Assembly (NCBI GenBank): GCA_947494995.1
Contig: CANLWY010000011.1
Coordinates: 1 to 38,163 of the forward strand
Source: an uncultured Campylobacterales bacterium
Lineage (GTDB): Bacteria > Campylobacterota > Campylobacteria > Campylobacterales > Arcobacteraceae
DNA: 38,163 nt
Reading direction: 5' to 3'
Shown here: in pieces, positions 1 to 6,608 of the stretch
Layout: each line of letters starts with the position of its first letter
Position numbering within the stretch: position 1 is the stretch's first letter
Notes under the pieces: model-generated
Database searches by the model: none
Seen by the model: only the letters and a program-made list of their open reading frames with translations
What the model was told of the DNA's origin: nothing
Position numbers and translations under genes: made by a program

Positions 1-2
1 CT

Positions 3-110
3 CTAAAAGATGGATATAGAACAGGTGATTTAGCAGCATATGATGCTAAAGAAGTTGTTGGAACATCTGAAATGGGTAGTGTGCTAGCAAGTTATGTAAA
101 AAAGGTTTAA
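3..110 (+). CDS. leuB: 3-isopropylmalate dehydrogenase, C-terminal end (partial)
   Basis: This is the last 35 codons of a gene that begins before the window. The peptide contains GYRTGDLAAYDA followed by GTSEMGSVLASYV, which matches the C-terminus of LeuB, where an (Y/F)RTxDL stretch and a T/S-SEMG motif are conserved. LeuB oxidises and decarboxylates 3-isopropylmalate in leucine synthesis, using NAD in the cytoplasm. The stop codon TAA lies inside the loop of a terminator-like hairpin. Other isocitrate/isopropylmalate dehydrogenase family members share parts of this motif, but the SEMG ending favours LeuB. Confidence 0.8.
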   Translation, partial: LKDGYRTGDLAAYDAKEVVGTSEMGSVLASYVKKV

Positions 111-120
111 ATCCTTTTTT
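98..120 (+). terminator. Terminator hairpin overlapping the leuB stop codon
   Basis: AAAAAAGG and CCTTTTTT form a perfect 8-bp stem around a 7-nt loop (TTTAAAT) that contains the TAA stop. The descending arm ends in six T. The stem is AT-rich, so it is probably a modest intrinsic terminator for leuB. Confidence 0.6.
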
Positions 121-191
121 ACATTATATCCATATAAGTATTTTACTTATAAATGGCAATTTTTAACTCCTCTAAATAAAATTCATTTATT

Positions 192-467
192 GTGAATGTA
201 GGATATGCAAGAGTTTCAACTTCTAGTCAAAATCTTGAGAATCAAATTAATCAACTCAAAAGTGCTGGCTGTGAAAAGATTTTCTCAAAAAAAAGATCAG
301 AAAAGAATGAATCAAATCATGAATAGTTTAAAATTATGATGGATTTTGTAAGAGAAGGTGATGTACTTTATATAACAAAACTTGACAGATCAAACTTCTT
401 ACAAAATAAAGATGTAAATCTAAAAGTATTACATCAAAACATTGATACAACATCTCCAGCAAGTAGA
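192..467 (+). repeat. Direct repeat, left copy (resolvase 5' part)
   Basis: These 276 bases align without gaps to 3200-3475 at high identity (roughly nine bases in ten by eye). The two copies are in the same orientation and flank the histidine kinase gene. Confidence 0.85.
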
Positions 468-714
468 CTGTTATTTACAATGTTGGATGCTATTGCAGAA
501 TTTGAACGTGATTTAATAAATGAACGTGCAAGAGAAGGAATTGAAGCTGAAAAGAAAAGAGGCGTTCAGTTTTCTAAGTACTAAAGAGAAGAATGTTATA
601 TATAAACAGCATGGAAAAAGGGGGGGGAAAAGGTCTGTTGCTTTATTATCCAAGCTTTTTCATGTAGCTCGAAATACAATCTATAGAGCAATTAAAAAGG
701 CTAATCCATTTCTA
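192..714 (+). pseudogene. Serine recombinase (resolvase/invertase family), decayed copy 1
   Basis: The N-terminal resolvase motif VGYARVSTSSQN is present, with the nucleophile serine at about residue 9, and so are IDTTSP, the AIAEFERDLINERAREGIEAEKKRG helix and a C-terminal helix-turn-helix (SVALLSKLFHVARNTIYRAIKK). The gene is broken in several ways. The start is GTG where copy 2 has ATG. A TAG at 324-326 replaces a CAA codon of copy 2. A frameshift near 570-575 moves the HTH into another frame and drops the usual GRPK linker. The stretch between LDR and FLQNKDVNLKVL is also too short by about 15 residues, removing the second conserved Arg region (DRLxRS). The tail overlaps the 3' end of the kinase gene. 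It is surely non-functional. Confidence 0.8.
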
Positions 715-717
715 TTT

Positions 718-2919
718 TTAACCAATAGGGATAGAAATCACAAACTCCGCACCAAAATACTCTTTTTCATTATAAGTAAATTTAGTATTTTTAGCAGATA
801 TTGTTCCTTTCATTCCTTCTACAATTAAACTATGTGTCATAGAAAGACCAAGTCCTGTTCCTTGTGATTTATGTTTGGTAGTAAAATATGGATCAAACAC
901 ATGAGGAAGGGCATCTTCTCTTATACCTCCTGCATTATCTTTAAAAACTATTTTAAGTATCTTATCTTCTAGGTAAGTATCTATAAAAATAAACTTCTCA
1001 CCCTCTTTATCTTCTAAAGCATCTTTTGCATTATTGAGTATATTCATACAACATTGAATTAATTCATTTGGATAACCTTCTATTTCAATACTTGAATCTA
1101 TATTTTTAATTACTTTTAATTCACTATCGTTAAGGATTCCTTCAAGAAGTTTATAAAGTGTATTAAAAGAATCGAGAATATTAAATTTAATCTTTGCCTT
1201 ATCATTTTTTATAAAATTTCTAAAGTCATCGATTGTTTTTGAAAGATATTGTGCATGATTACTAATTCTATCACAGGCTTTAAGTAAATCCTCATCAGGA
1301 AGATCATCAAGCTGTTTTTGTAGTATTATTCCTGAAGAAGCTGACGAAATAGCAGAGAGTGGTTGTCTCCATTGATGTGCAATATTTCCTATCATCTCTC
1401 CCATTGAAGCTAATTTTGCTTGTTCAAATAGTCGTAAATCTTTTTCTCTATTCTTTCTAACTTCATCTTTTACTCTTTTATCCAATTCATCATTTAGCTT
1501 TTTTAACTCTATATTTGCTTTTTTTAGAGAATCTTTACTCTCTAATAAATTCTTAGTTCGTTCATCTAATTGAATAGACATTTTATTAAAGTTTGTACTT
1601 AGTTTATGTATTTCTTCAATTTTTGTTTCAGGATATTCAAGTTTCTTTGATTCACCATCTAAAATTGTTGAAGTTAATTTAGATAAATGATTTATAGGAG
1701 TAGCAATAGTATCTGTGATTTTTGTTGCTTTTTTAAAAATCATATAAAAGAAAATCAAATAAAATAGTGCCATAAAAGCTATTGCAATATATCCTATTAG
1801 ATTAGAGAACTCTTTTAAGTCTAAGGTAGATTCAAAGATCTTATCTTCTTTTATAACAGTAAATAGTATCCATCCTGTTTGCTCTACTTTATTACTTAAT
1901 GCTATATACTTTGAATTATTGATAGATATTTGAGATGTATGTTTATTCTTTTGAATCATATCTTTAAATAGTTTTGCAAATGGAGTCTCATTTTTATAAA
2001 GATTAAAATCCTCAGGTTTCAAAACTGTCTGTGTTATTGCATTTTTGTAGGTATGTTTTTTAAGTTCTTCTAAACCAAGTAACTTTTCAATAGATTCAGG
2101 CATTGCTAAAATCATCCCCTTACTATCAACTAAAAACATTTTTCCCTCAAAAGGAAGCTCTTTTTCAAGTACGTTAGATACTAACTTTTCAATTGTAAAA
2201 TCAATTCCACTTACCCCTTCTAAAAAATCACCATTATAAATTGGAGCAATTGCAGAAATCATCCAACCATTACCAGCTGGGTCTAAATATGCATCTGTCC
2301 AAGAAACACCTTTTTTTGGATTATGTTTTTTATCGGCTAAATAATAAAAATTGTAGTCTTCCATATGAATATGTTCGCCATACTGTTCATATACTTTTTC
2401 TATGTAAGGGTAAAGTCTATTCATATTATCATAACTGTTAAAATATGCTGCTACAATATTTTCATTAAACTCAACAATATTTTTTAATAAAGGATCCATT
2501 GCTTCAGTAAAAATAGCTTTATTTTTTTCTTTCTCAGTTATTATGGTTTTAGAAGAGTAATATAGACTTGCACCTTTTTTAGTCTCTTTATAAAATACAC
2601 CATTTGATGCAACATTAAATGTTGGTTTATTTATAATATTAAAATATTTTGGATTTTCAAAAACTCTTTCATGATCTTTTTGCATAAGTTTTGTTAAGTC
2701 ACTTATTTCTGATAAAATAGTATTTATTTCTTCTACTTCTTTCCCCAGTAATTGTGCATTATTAAAAAGAGTATCATTTTTTAATGTGGATGAAGTTTTT
2801 TCTGAAATATAAGAGTTTATCCCAAAGTATATAACTAATAACATCACTTCAATTATTAAAATAGGCATTAGTGAATATTTTATAAAATGTTTATCTAAAA
2901 TCTTTTTTAAAGCTATCAT
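718..2919 (-). CDS. Cache-HAMP sensor histidine kinase
   Basis: This is a 733-residue membrane sensor kinase. TM1 lies at about 16-36, followed by a periplasmic double-Cache-like region to about 365 and TM2 at about 373-394. A HAMP and coiled-coil region extends to about 500. The phospho-acceptor His is H515 in the IAHQWRQPL H-box. The catalytic domain has an N-box (NILNNAKDALED), a G1 box (FKDNAGGI) and a G2 box (GTGLGLSM). It starts at ATG with GGAGAA upstream. Cache domains usually bind small metabolites such as amino or organic acids; the ligand here is unknown. No response regulator gene is in view, so it is an orphan within this window. The 3' end overlaps the tail of the decayed resolvase on the other strand, and a second resolvase remnant lies upstream, so the gene sits in a rearranged spot. 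Confidence 0.93.
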   Translation of the reverse strand: MIALKKILDKHFIKYSLMPILIIEVMLLVIYFGINSYISEKTSSTLKNDTLFNNAQLLGKEVEEINTILSEISDLTKLMQKDHERVFENPKYFNIINKPTFNVASNGVFYKETKKGASLYYSSKTIITEKEKNKAIFTEAMDPLLKNIVEFNENIVAAYFNSYDNMNRLYPYIEKVYEQYGEHIHMEDYNFYYLADKKHNPKKGVSWTDAYLDPAGNGWMISAIAPIYNGDFLEGVSGIDFTIEKLVSNVLEKELPFEGKMFLVDSKGMILAMPESIEKLLGLEELKKHTYKNAITQTVLKPEDFNLYKNETPFAKLFKDMIQKNKHTSQISINNSKYIALSNKVEQTGWILFTVIKEDKIFESTLDLKEFSNLIGYIAIAFMALFYLIFFYMIFKKATKITDTIATPINHLSKLTSTILDGESKKLEYPETKIEEIHKLSTNFNKMSIQLDERTKNLLESKDSLKKANIELKKLNDELDKRVKDEVRKNREKDLRLFEQAKLASMGEMIGNIAHQWRQPLSAISSASSGIILQKQLDDLPDEDLLKACDRISNHAQYLSKTIDDFRNFIKNDKAKIKFNILDSFNTLYKLLEGILNDSELKVIKNIDSSIEIEGYPNELIQCCMNILNNAKDALEDKEGEKFIFIDTYLEDKILKIVFKDNAGGIREDALPHVFDPYFTTKHKSQGTGLGLSMTHSLIVEGMKGTISAKNTKFTYNEKEYFGAEFVISIPIG

Positions 2920-3101
2920 AATTTCTCCAATAAATATATAAATATAGATAATAATGTAATAAGATTATTAAAAAACAATATTATAATAGTATTATATCAA
3001 TTTTTAAAAACATAACATAGTAATAATATGTAGTCATAGCATATAGTTTATCCTATGTGATCTATCAACAGAAAATAAAACACAAAAATATGAGTTATAA
3101 A

Positions 3102-3121
3102 AACAAGTTCCACAACCTGTT
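3102..3121. promoter_or_regulatory. Imperfect inverted repeat between the kinase and resolvase copy 2
   Basis: AACAAGTT-CCAC-AACCTGTT is an 8-bp inverted repeat with one mismatch, in the 280-bp divergent spacer (2920-3199). It could be a protein-binding site for either flanking gene. The rest of the spacer is AT-rich with several TATAAT-like words; no single promoter stands out. Confidence 0.3.
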
Positions 3122-3199
3122 CATTTAGGAAAATATACATTACTTTACAATTCTTCTAATATATGAGATAAATAGTAAATTTAATATAAAGGATTTATT

Positions 3200-3475
3200 A
3201 TGAATGTAGGTTATACAAGAGTTTCAATTTCAAGCCAAAATCTTGAGAATCAAATTAATCAACTCAAGAATTCAGGATATGAAAAGATTTTCTCAGAAAA
3301 AAGATCAGGAAAGAATGAAGAGAATCGTGAACAATTTAAAATTATGATGGGTTTTGTAAGAGAAGGTGATGTACTTTATATTACAAAACTTGACAGATCA
3401 AACTTCTTACAAAATAAAGATGTAAATCTCAAAGTATTACATTAAAACATTGATACAACATCTCCAGTAGGTAGT
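3200..3475 (+). pseudogene. Serine recombinase, decayed and truncated copy 2
   Basis: The gene begins at ATG with AAAGGA upstream and encodes MNVGYTRVSISSQN, keeping the resolvase catalytic N-terminus. A CAA codon has become TAA at 3446-3448. Homology to copy 1 continues for about 28 more bases (NIDTTSP) and then stops, so the rest of the catalytic domain, the E-helix and the HTH are missing. It has the same short LDRSNFLQNK junction as copy 1, lacking about 15 residues that working resolvases have there. It cannot be an active recombinase. Confidence 0.8.
3200..3475 (+). repeat. Direct repeat, right copy (resolvase 5' part)
   Basis: Partner of the copy at 192-467, equal in length and in the same orientation. 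About 2.7 kb carrying the kinase gene lies between the copies. Confidence 0.85.
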
Positions 3476-3831
3476 ACAAAAAAAGTTTTTTTAATTAACT
3501 CAAAATAACTAATACTGGACTATATAAGGCTAAATAATTAGATAAAAATCAAATTGTACATATATAAATTATTTGTTTTTCAATAACTATCTATTATTAT
3601 GATATACTGAATTAAGTATCATAATACTCGATCTGTATTTGGCTTCGTTTTTATAATCCGTTAAAACACGTTAACAATTTCATTAATCACACATTAAGTC
3701 TAGATCTACAAAATTAACATTAACAGATTTTTGTTAGGCTTTTTCATAATACACTTTTTATCTATAACTGATGTATTGCCCCTAAGGAAACAATTATTAA
3801 CATAAAAATTCGCACAATAAAAAATAATTTA
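3476..3831. other. Gene-free AT-rich spacer
   Basis: No open reading frame or RNA gene was recognised here. It holds an inverted repeat, ATTATGATA at 3596-3604 and TATCATAAT at 3617-3625, and a small TAACA...TGTTA hairpin near 3718-3735. The stretch may be what is left after loss of the 3' part of resolvase copy 2. Confidence 0.5.
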
Positions 3832-3860
3832 TTGACGAAAACTGTCTTTGAAAATATAAA
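3832..3860 (+). promoter_or_regulatory. Sigma70-like promoter of the cytidylyltransferase gene
   Basis: TTGACG (3832-3837), a 17-nt spacer and TATAAA (3855-3860) lie 45 bases before the ATG at 3906. A Shine-Dalgarno AGGAG sits at 3896-3900. This is the cleanest -35/-10 pair in the window. Confidence 0.7.
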
Positions 3861-3905
3861 TTCATTTAACATAAAATATATAGATTTAAAAATATAGGAG
3901 AAAAA

Positions 3906-4349
3906 ATGGTAGTTTATACAGTAGGCACATTTGATTTATTACATGTTGGGCATATTGCTCTATTAGAGTATTGCAAAACATTAGGTGATGTTGTAGCTGT
4001 TGGAGTTGCTTCAGATAGTGTTGTAAATTCCTATAAGCCCAATGTCCCAGTTATTGGATTAGAAGAGAGAGAAGAGATGTTAAAAGCTTTAAGTTGTGTA
4101 GATATTGTACGTCCATATTATGAGCTTGAATATGTATCTGCGTGTAAAGAATTAAATGTAGATATATTTGTAATAGGTGGAGATTGGGGAAATAAACCTC
4201 ATAATATTGAAGTAGAAGATTATTTAAAATCAATGGGAAAAAAGATTGTGCAAGTAGTCTATAATCCAAGAACTTCATCAACTAAAATAAAACAGAAAGT
4301 TATTGCACAATTTTATAAAGGTAGAGATATTGAAACAGATATTATTTAA
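3906..4349 (+). CDS. Glycerol-3-phosphate cytidylyltransferase-like nucleotidyltransferase
   Basis: This 147-residue protein has the length of TagD-type cytidylyltransferases. It shows the class signature GTFDLLHVGHI near residues 7-17, including the HxGH nucleotide-binding motif. It also has VIGGDWGN near residues 95-102 and a C-terminal RTSSTKIK, a shortened form of the RTxGISTTxI motif. The family joins CTP to a phosphorylated alcohol (glycerol-3-P, phosphoethanolamine, phosphocholine) to give a CDP-alcohol in the cytoplasm. The next gene, 47 bases downstream, is a CDP-alcohol phosphatidyltransferase, so the two probably form a pathway that activates and transfers a head group. The exact substrate cannot be read from sequence; RTSSTKIK lacks the EGI of B. 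subtilis TagD. Confidence 0.85.
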   Translation: MVVYTVGTFDLLHVGHIALLEYCKTLGDVVAVGVASDSVVNSYKPNVPVIGLEEREEMLKALSCVDIVRPYYELEYVSACKELNVDIFVIGGDWGNKPHNIEVEDYLKSMGKKIVQVVYNPRTSSTKIKQKVIAQFYKGRDIETDII

Positions 4350-4396
4350 CACTTCAAAATTGAATAATATTAATTATAAACACGATAAGGAGAACT

Positions 4397-5032
4397 ATGT
4401 TAACAGATAAAAAACAACCTACTATAATCTCTTTTATAAAAGATCTTCCTAATCTATTCTCTCTAGCAGGATTAGCTTGTACTATATTAGCTATTTATTT
4501 TAGTATCATTGGTATTTATTATGCAGCTATGATTGGAATGATTTGGGCAGTAGGTTTCGATTGGGCAGATGGTCTTGTTGCTAGAAAGATGAAAGGAAGA
4601 ACAGGAAATCACAGAGCTTTTGGCGGACAATTAGATGTTTTAATAGACATTGTTAGTTATGGAGTTACTCCTGCTATTCTTCTAATGAGTTATGGAAAAT
4701 TTGAACCTATATTTTTAATTGGAGCATTTATTATAGTTTCAACTAGTGCAATACGGCTAAGTTATTTTTCTACATTTGGATTATCTGATTCAAAATATAC
4801 AGGCTTAGCTCTTGATAATAACAGTATAATACTTGTTTTTATATTTATATTTGAAATTTTTGTTAGTGAGGGAATATTTACTATTATTCTTTATATTAGT
4901 ACTATGGTACTTGCAATATTGAATGTATCTCAAATAAAAACACCAAAGCTTTCTGGAAATCCAATAAATGTATATATACTTGCTCTTTATACTATTTTCA
5001 TAACAAGTGTTTATGGATGGAAACTTTTATAG
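4397..5032 (+). CDS. CDP-alcohol phosphatidyltransferase (PssA-like)
   Basis: This is a 211-residue integral membrane enzyme with about six hydrophobic segments. The family signature is clear: DWADGLVAR, then GGQLDVLID, giving the metal-binding D..DG..AR and G...D...D pattern. The spacing between AR and G is 12 residues rather than the textbook 8. The following DIVSYGVTPA resembles phosphatidylserine synthases. The family moves a phospho-alcohol between a CDP-linked donor and an acceptor at the inner membrane. The upstream cytidylyltransferase suggests that CDP-alcohol may be the donor here, whereas PssA itself uses CDP-diacylglycerol. The start is ATG after AAGGAG. Class assignment is firm; substrates are open. 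Confidence 0.88.
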   Translation: MLTDKKQPTIISFIKDLPNLFSLAGLACTILAIYFSIIGIYYAAMIGMIWAVGFDWADGLVARKMKGRTGNHRAFGGQLDVLIDIVSYGVTPAILLMSYGKFEPIFLIGAFIIVSTSAIRLSYFSTFGLSDSKYTGLALDNNSIILVFIFIFEIFVSEGIFTIILYISTMVLAILNVSQIKTPKLSGNPINVYILALYTIFITSVYGWKLL

Positions 5033-5041
5033 TGCTCTTAC

Positions 5042-5083
5042 CACCTCTTATCAACCCGTAAAATTAACGTGTAGGTAGAGGTG
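5042..5083 (+). terminator. Hairpin after the phosphatidyltransferase gene
   Basis: CACCTCT (5042-5048) pairs with AGAGGTG (5077-5083). ACC/GGT and CGT/ACG can pair further in. The hairpin starts 10 bases after the stop codon. The following T run is short (GAGGTTTTG), so it may be a weak terminator or an mRNA 3' end structure. Confidence 0.45.
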
Positions 5084-5344
5084 AGGTTTTGTCAATAGAA
5101 AATAGGATATTATAACAAGTATATATTAGAAAAATTTTAAGTGGTAATTATTAGTTTCATATACAAAACTTGCTATTTTTATTTATTTCAGCTAGAGTGT
5201 AGTACTTAAAGAAAAAATTAGTACCTATTTATTGTTTGCTTTTTATTGACTTCAATGTCGGAATTTATCTCTCGAAAATTTAAACCCTGATTTAACTTTA
5301 CTAAAACTTCTTAAATGAAGTAATATATATACAAAAGGATTTCT
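5084..5344. other. Leader region upstream of cspA
   Basis: About 260 bases with no ORF. It holds a small hairpin, ACTTC/GAAGT around 5306-5321, just before the AAGGA ribosome site, and a TTGACT at 5246-5251 without a good partner -10. A long 5' untranslated region is typical of cold-shock genes, but no known RNA thermometer motif could be confirmed. Confidence 0.35.
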
Positions 5345-5563
5345 ATGTCAAATAGATACAATGGAACTGTAAAATGGTTCAATAGTGAAAAAGGTTTTGG
5401 ATTTATCCAATTAGAAGATAATAGCAAAGATATATTTGTTCATCATAATGAAATTGAAAATAAAGGTTACGGAAAAGCCTCATTAAATGATGGACAAAAA
5501 GTGACTTTTAATATTGGTGTAAATCAAAAAGGTGAACATGCAACGAGTGTAGAAACTCTATAA
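5345..5563 (+). CDS. cspA: Cold-shock protein, CspA family
   Basis: The 72-residue product is a complete cold-shock domain. It has KWFNSEKGFGFI (RNP1, about residues 10-21) and DIFVHH (RNP2, about 29-34), with the conserved aromatic residues. The C-terminal HATSVETL ends as many CSDs do. Such proteins bind single-stranded RNA and DNA and melt mRNA secondary structure. The AAGGA Shine-Dalgarno is 9 bases before the ATG. The methyltransferase gene begins 4 bases after its stop, so the two are probably cotranscribed and translationally coupled. Confidence 0.93.
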   Translation: MSNRYNGTVKWFNSEKGFGFIQLEDNSKDIFVHHNEIENKGYGKASLNDGQKVTFNIGVNQKGEHATSVETL

Positions 5564-5567
5564 TTGT

Positions 5568-6218
5568 TTGTCCAATATAAGATATAAGTACCAAACTATA
5601 GAGTTTGGTAGTATTGATATCCATTTAAGAACACTTAAAGATACTCAACAATTTTATGATAAAAACAATGAGGCACAAGAATTAGGAATTCATTCTTCAT
5701 CTTGGGCTTTATTTGGAATTTTATGGCCTTCAAGCCAAATTTTAGCTAATTATGTTTATCAATCTGATACAACTTTGAAAAGAATTCTTGAAGTTGGATG
5801 TGGTATTGGTTTAAGTAGTTTACTTTTAAATCATTTACATCAAGACATTACAGCAACCGATTATCACCCTGAAGTAGAGACTTTTCTTCTAAATAATTCA
5901 AATTTAAATAATGACAAGCAGATTCCTTATTATAGATTAAATTGGGAAGATGAAATATTAAATGAAGTTGGAAAATTTGATTTAATAATTGGAAGTGATT
6001 TACTTTATCAACAAAATCATGGAGAGTTACTTTCTCATTTTATTGATCAATATGCAAATAATACATGTGAAGTAATAATTGTTGATCCAAGTAGAGGAAA
6101 TCATTCAAAATTTAAACAACAGATGATAAGTTTTGGATTTAAATATGAAAAGATAGATACATTGAATTACACTGATAAGGTTTACAAAGGTTCTATCCAC
6201 AAATACAATAAAGGATAA
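5568..6218 (+). CDS. Class I SAM-dependent methyltransferase (Methyltransf_16-like)
   Basis: This 216-residue protein has the Rossmann motif I ILEVGCGIGLSS (about residues 75-86), an acidic residue after strand 2 (TATDYHPE) and FDLIIGSDLLYQ after strand 4. The N-terminal LFGILWPSSQILANY resembles the 'G..LWP.a..La' entry of the METTL/NNMT-like (PF10294) group, whose eukaryotic members methylate protein lysines. The start is TTG, 4 bases after the cspA stop and without a good Shine-Dalgarno, so translation may depend on cspA ribosomes. The substrate is unknown; a protein is a reasonable guess. Confidence 0.82.
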   Translation: MSNIRYKYQTIEFGSIDIHLRTLKDTQQFYDKNNEAQELGIHSSSWALFGILWPSSQILANYVYQSDTTLKRILEVGCGIGLSSLLLNHLHQDITATDYHPEVETFLLNNSNLNNDKQIPYYRLNWEDEILNEVGKFDLIIGSDLLYQQNHGELLSHFIDQYANNTCEVIIVDPSRGNHSKFKQQMISFGFKYEKIDTLNYTDKVYKGSIHKYNKG

Positions 6219-6220
6219 TA

Positions 6221-6358
6221 TTGACCATACTAACAATGGAATACAAATATATAGTTTTTCTAAAACTATTAAAGAAAAAAGAAAAACTCGAAGATGCTTG
6301 TTCAAAATCTGGATTAACTATTACAGAAGCATCAAAACTTATAAGCATGGTATTATAA
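6221..6358 (+). CDS. Small ORF of unknown function (45 aa)
   Basis: A short reading frame starts at TTG (6221), 5 bases after AAGGA, or at an in-frame ATG at 6236 (40 aa). The product has a hydrophobic start (YKYIVFLKLL), a KKKEKLEDA segment and SGLTITEASKLISMVL, which could form a small helical bundle or HTH-like unit. It begins 2 bases after the methyltransferase stop, so it could be the third gene of that operon. I do not recognise a family. It may also be a chance ORF. Confidence 0.4.
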   Translation: MTILTMEYKYIVFLKLLKKKEKLEDACSKSGLTITEASKLISMVL

Positions 6359-6360
6359 AA

Positions 6361-6600
6361 AATAGACCACAATTATTAAAAAGTAGTTTTTGTTTTCCTA
6401 ATATCTCCAAAATTTCTATCTTCTCCTTACCAAGAAATTTAGTTTTTCATTGCTAATAGGAATCGTTAAAGATAGATCCAAAGTAGAGATTTTAGGTGGG
6501 CTGGCATAAAACTATGTACAGTTTCAAAAGGGGCATAGTCTTCTATTTTTTATAATTCACCTAATAATGGACTACGAATACCTTCAACCCTTTACTAAAT
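6361..6600 (-). pseudogene. Possible decayed coding remnant downstream of hrpB
   Basis: Read on the minus strand, this gap holds protein-like pieces in different frames: VEGIRSPLLGEL, KIEDYAPFETVHSFMPAHLKS, TLDLSLTIPISNEKLNFLV and KEKIEILEILGKQKLLF. Stop codons and frame changes separate them. The order and composition look like one decayed gene, but I cannot name a family, and chance ORFs in AT-rich DNA remain possible. Confidence 0.3.
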
Positions 6601-6608
6601 CCACGATG

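Noticed and set aside
520-828. A 102-codon plus-strand ORF over the kinase 3' end
   Set aside because: It is the frameshifted C-terminal part of the decayed resolvase running on into the antisense of the kinase gene, not a separate gene.
3590-3760. Possible tRNA or structured RNA in the spacer after resolvase copy 2
   Set aside because: The inverted repeats are short and AT-rich, with no cloverleaf or T-loop (GTTCGA) sequence.
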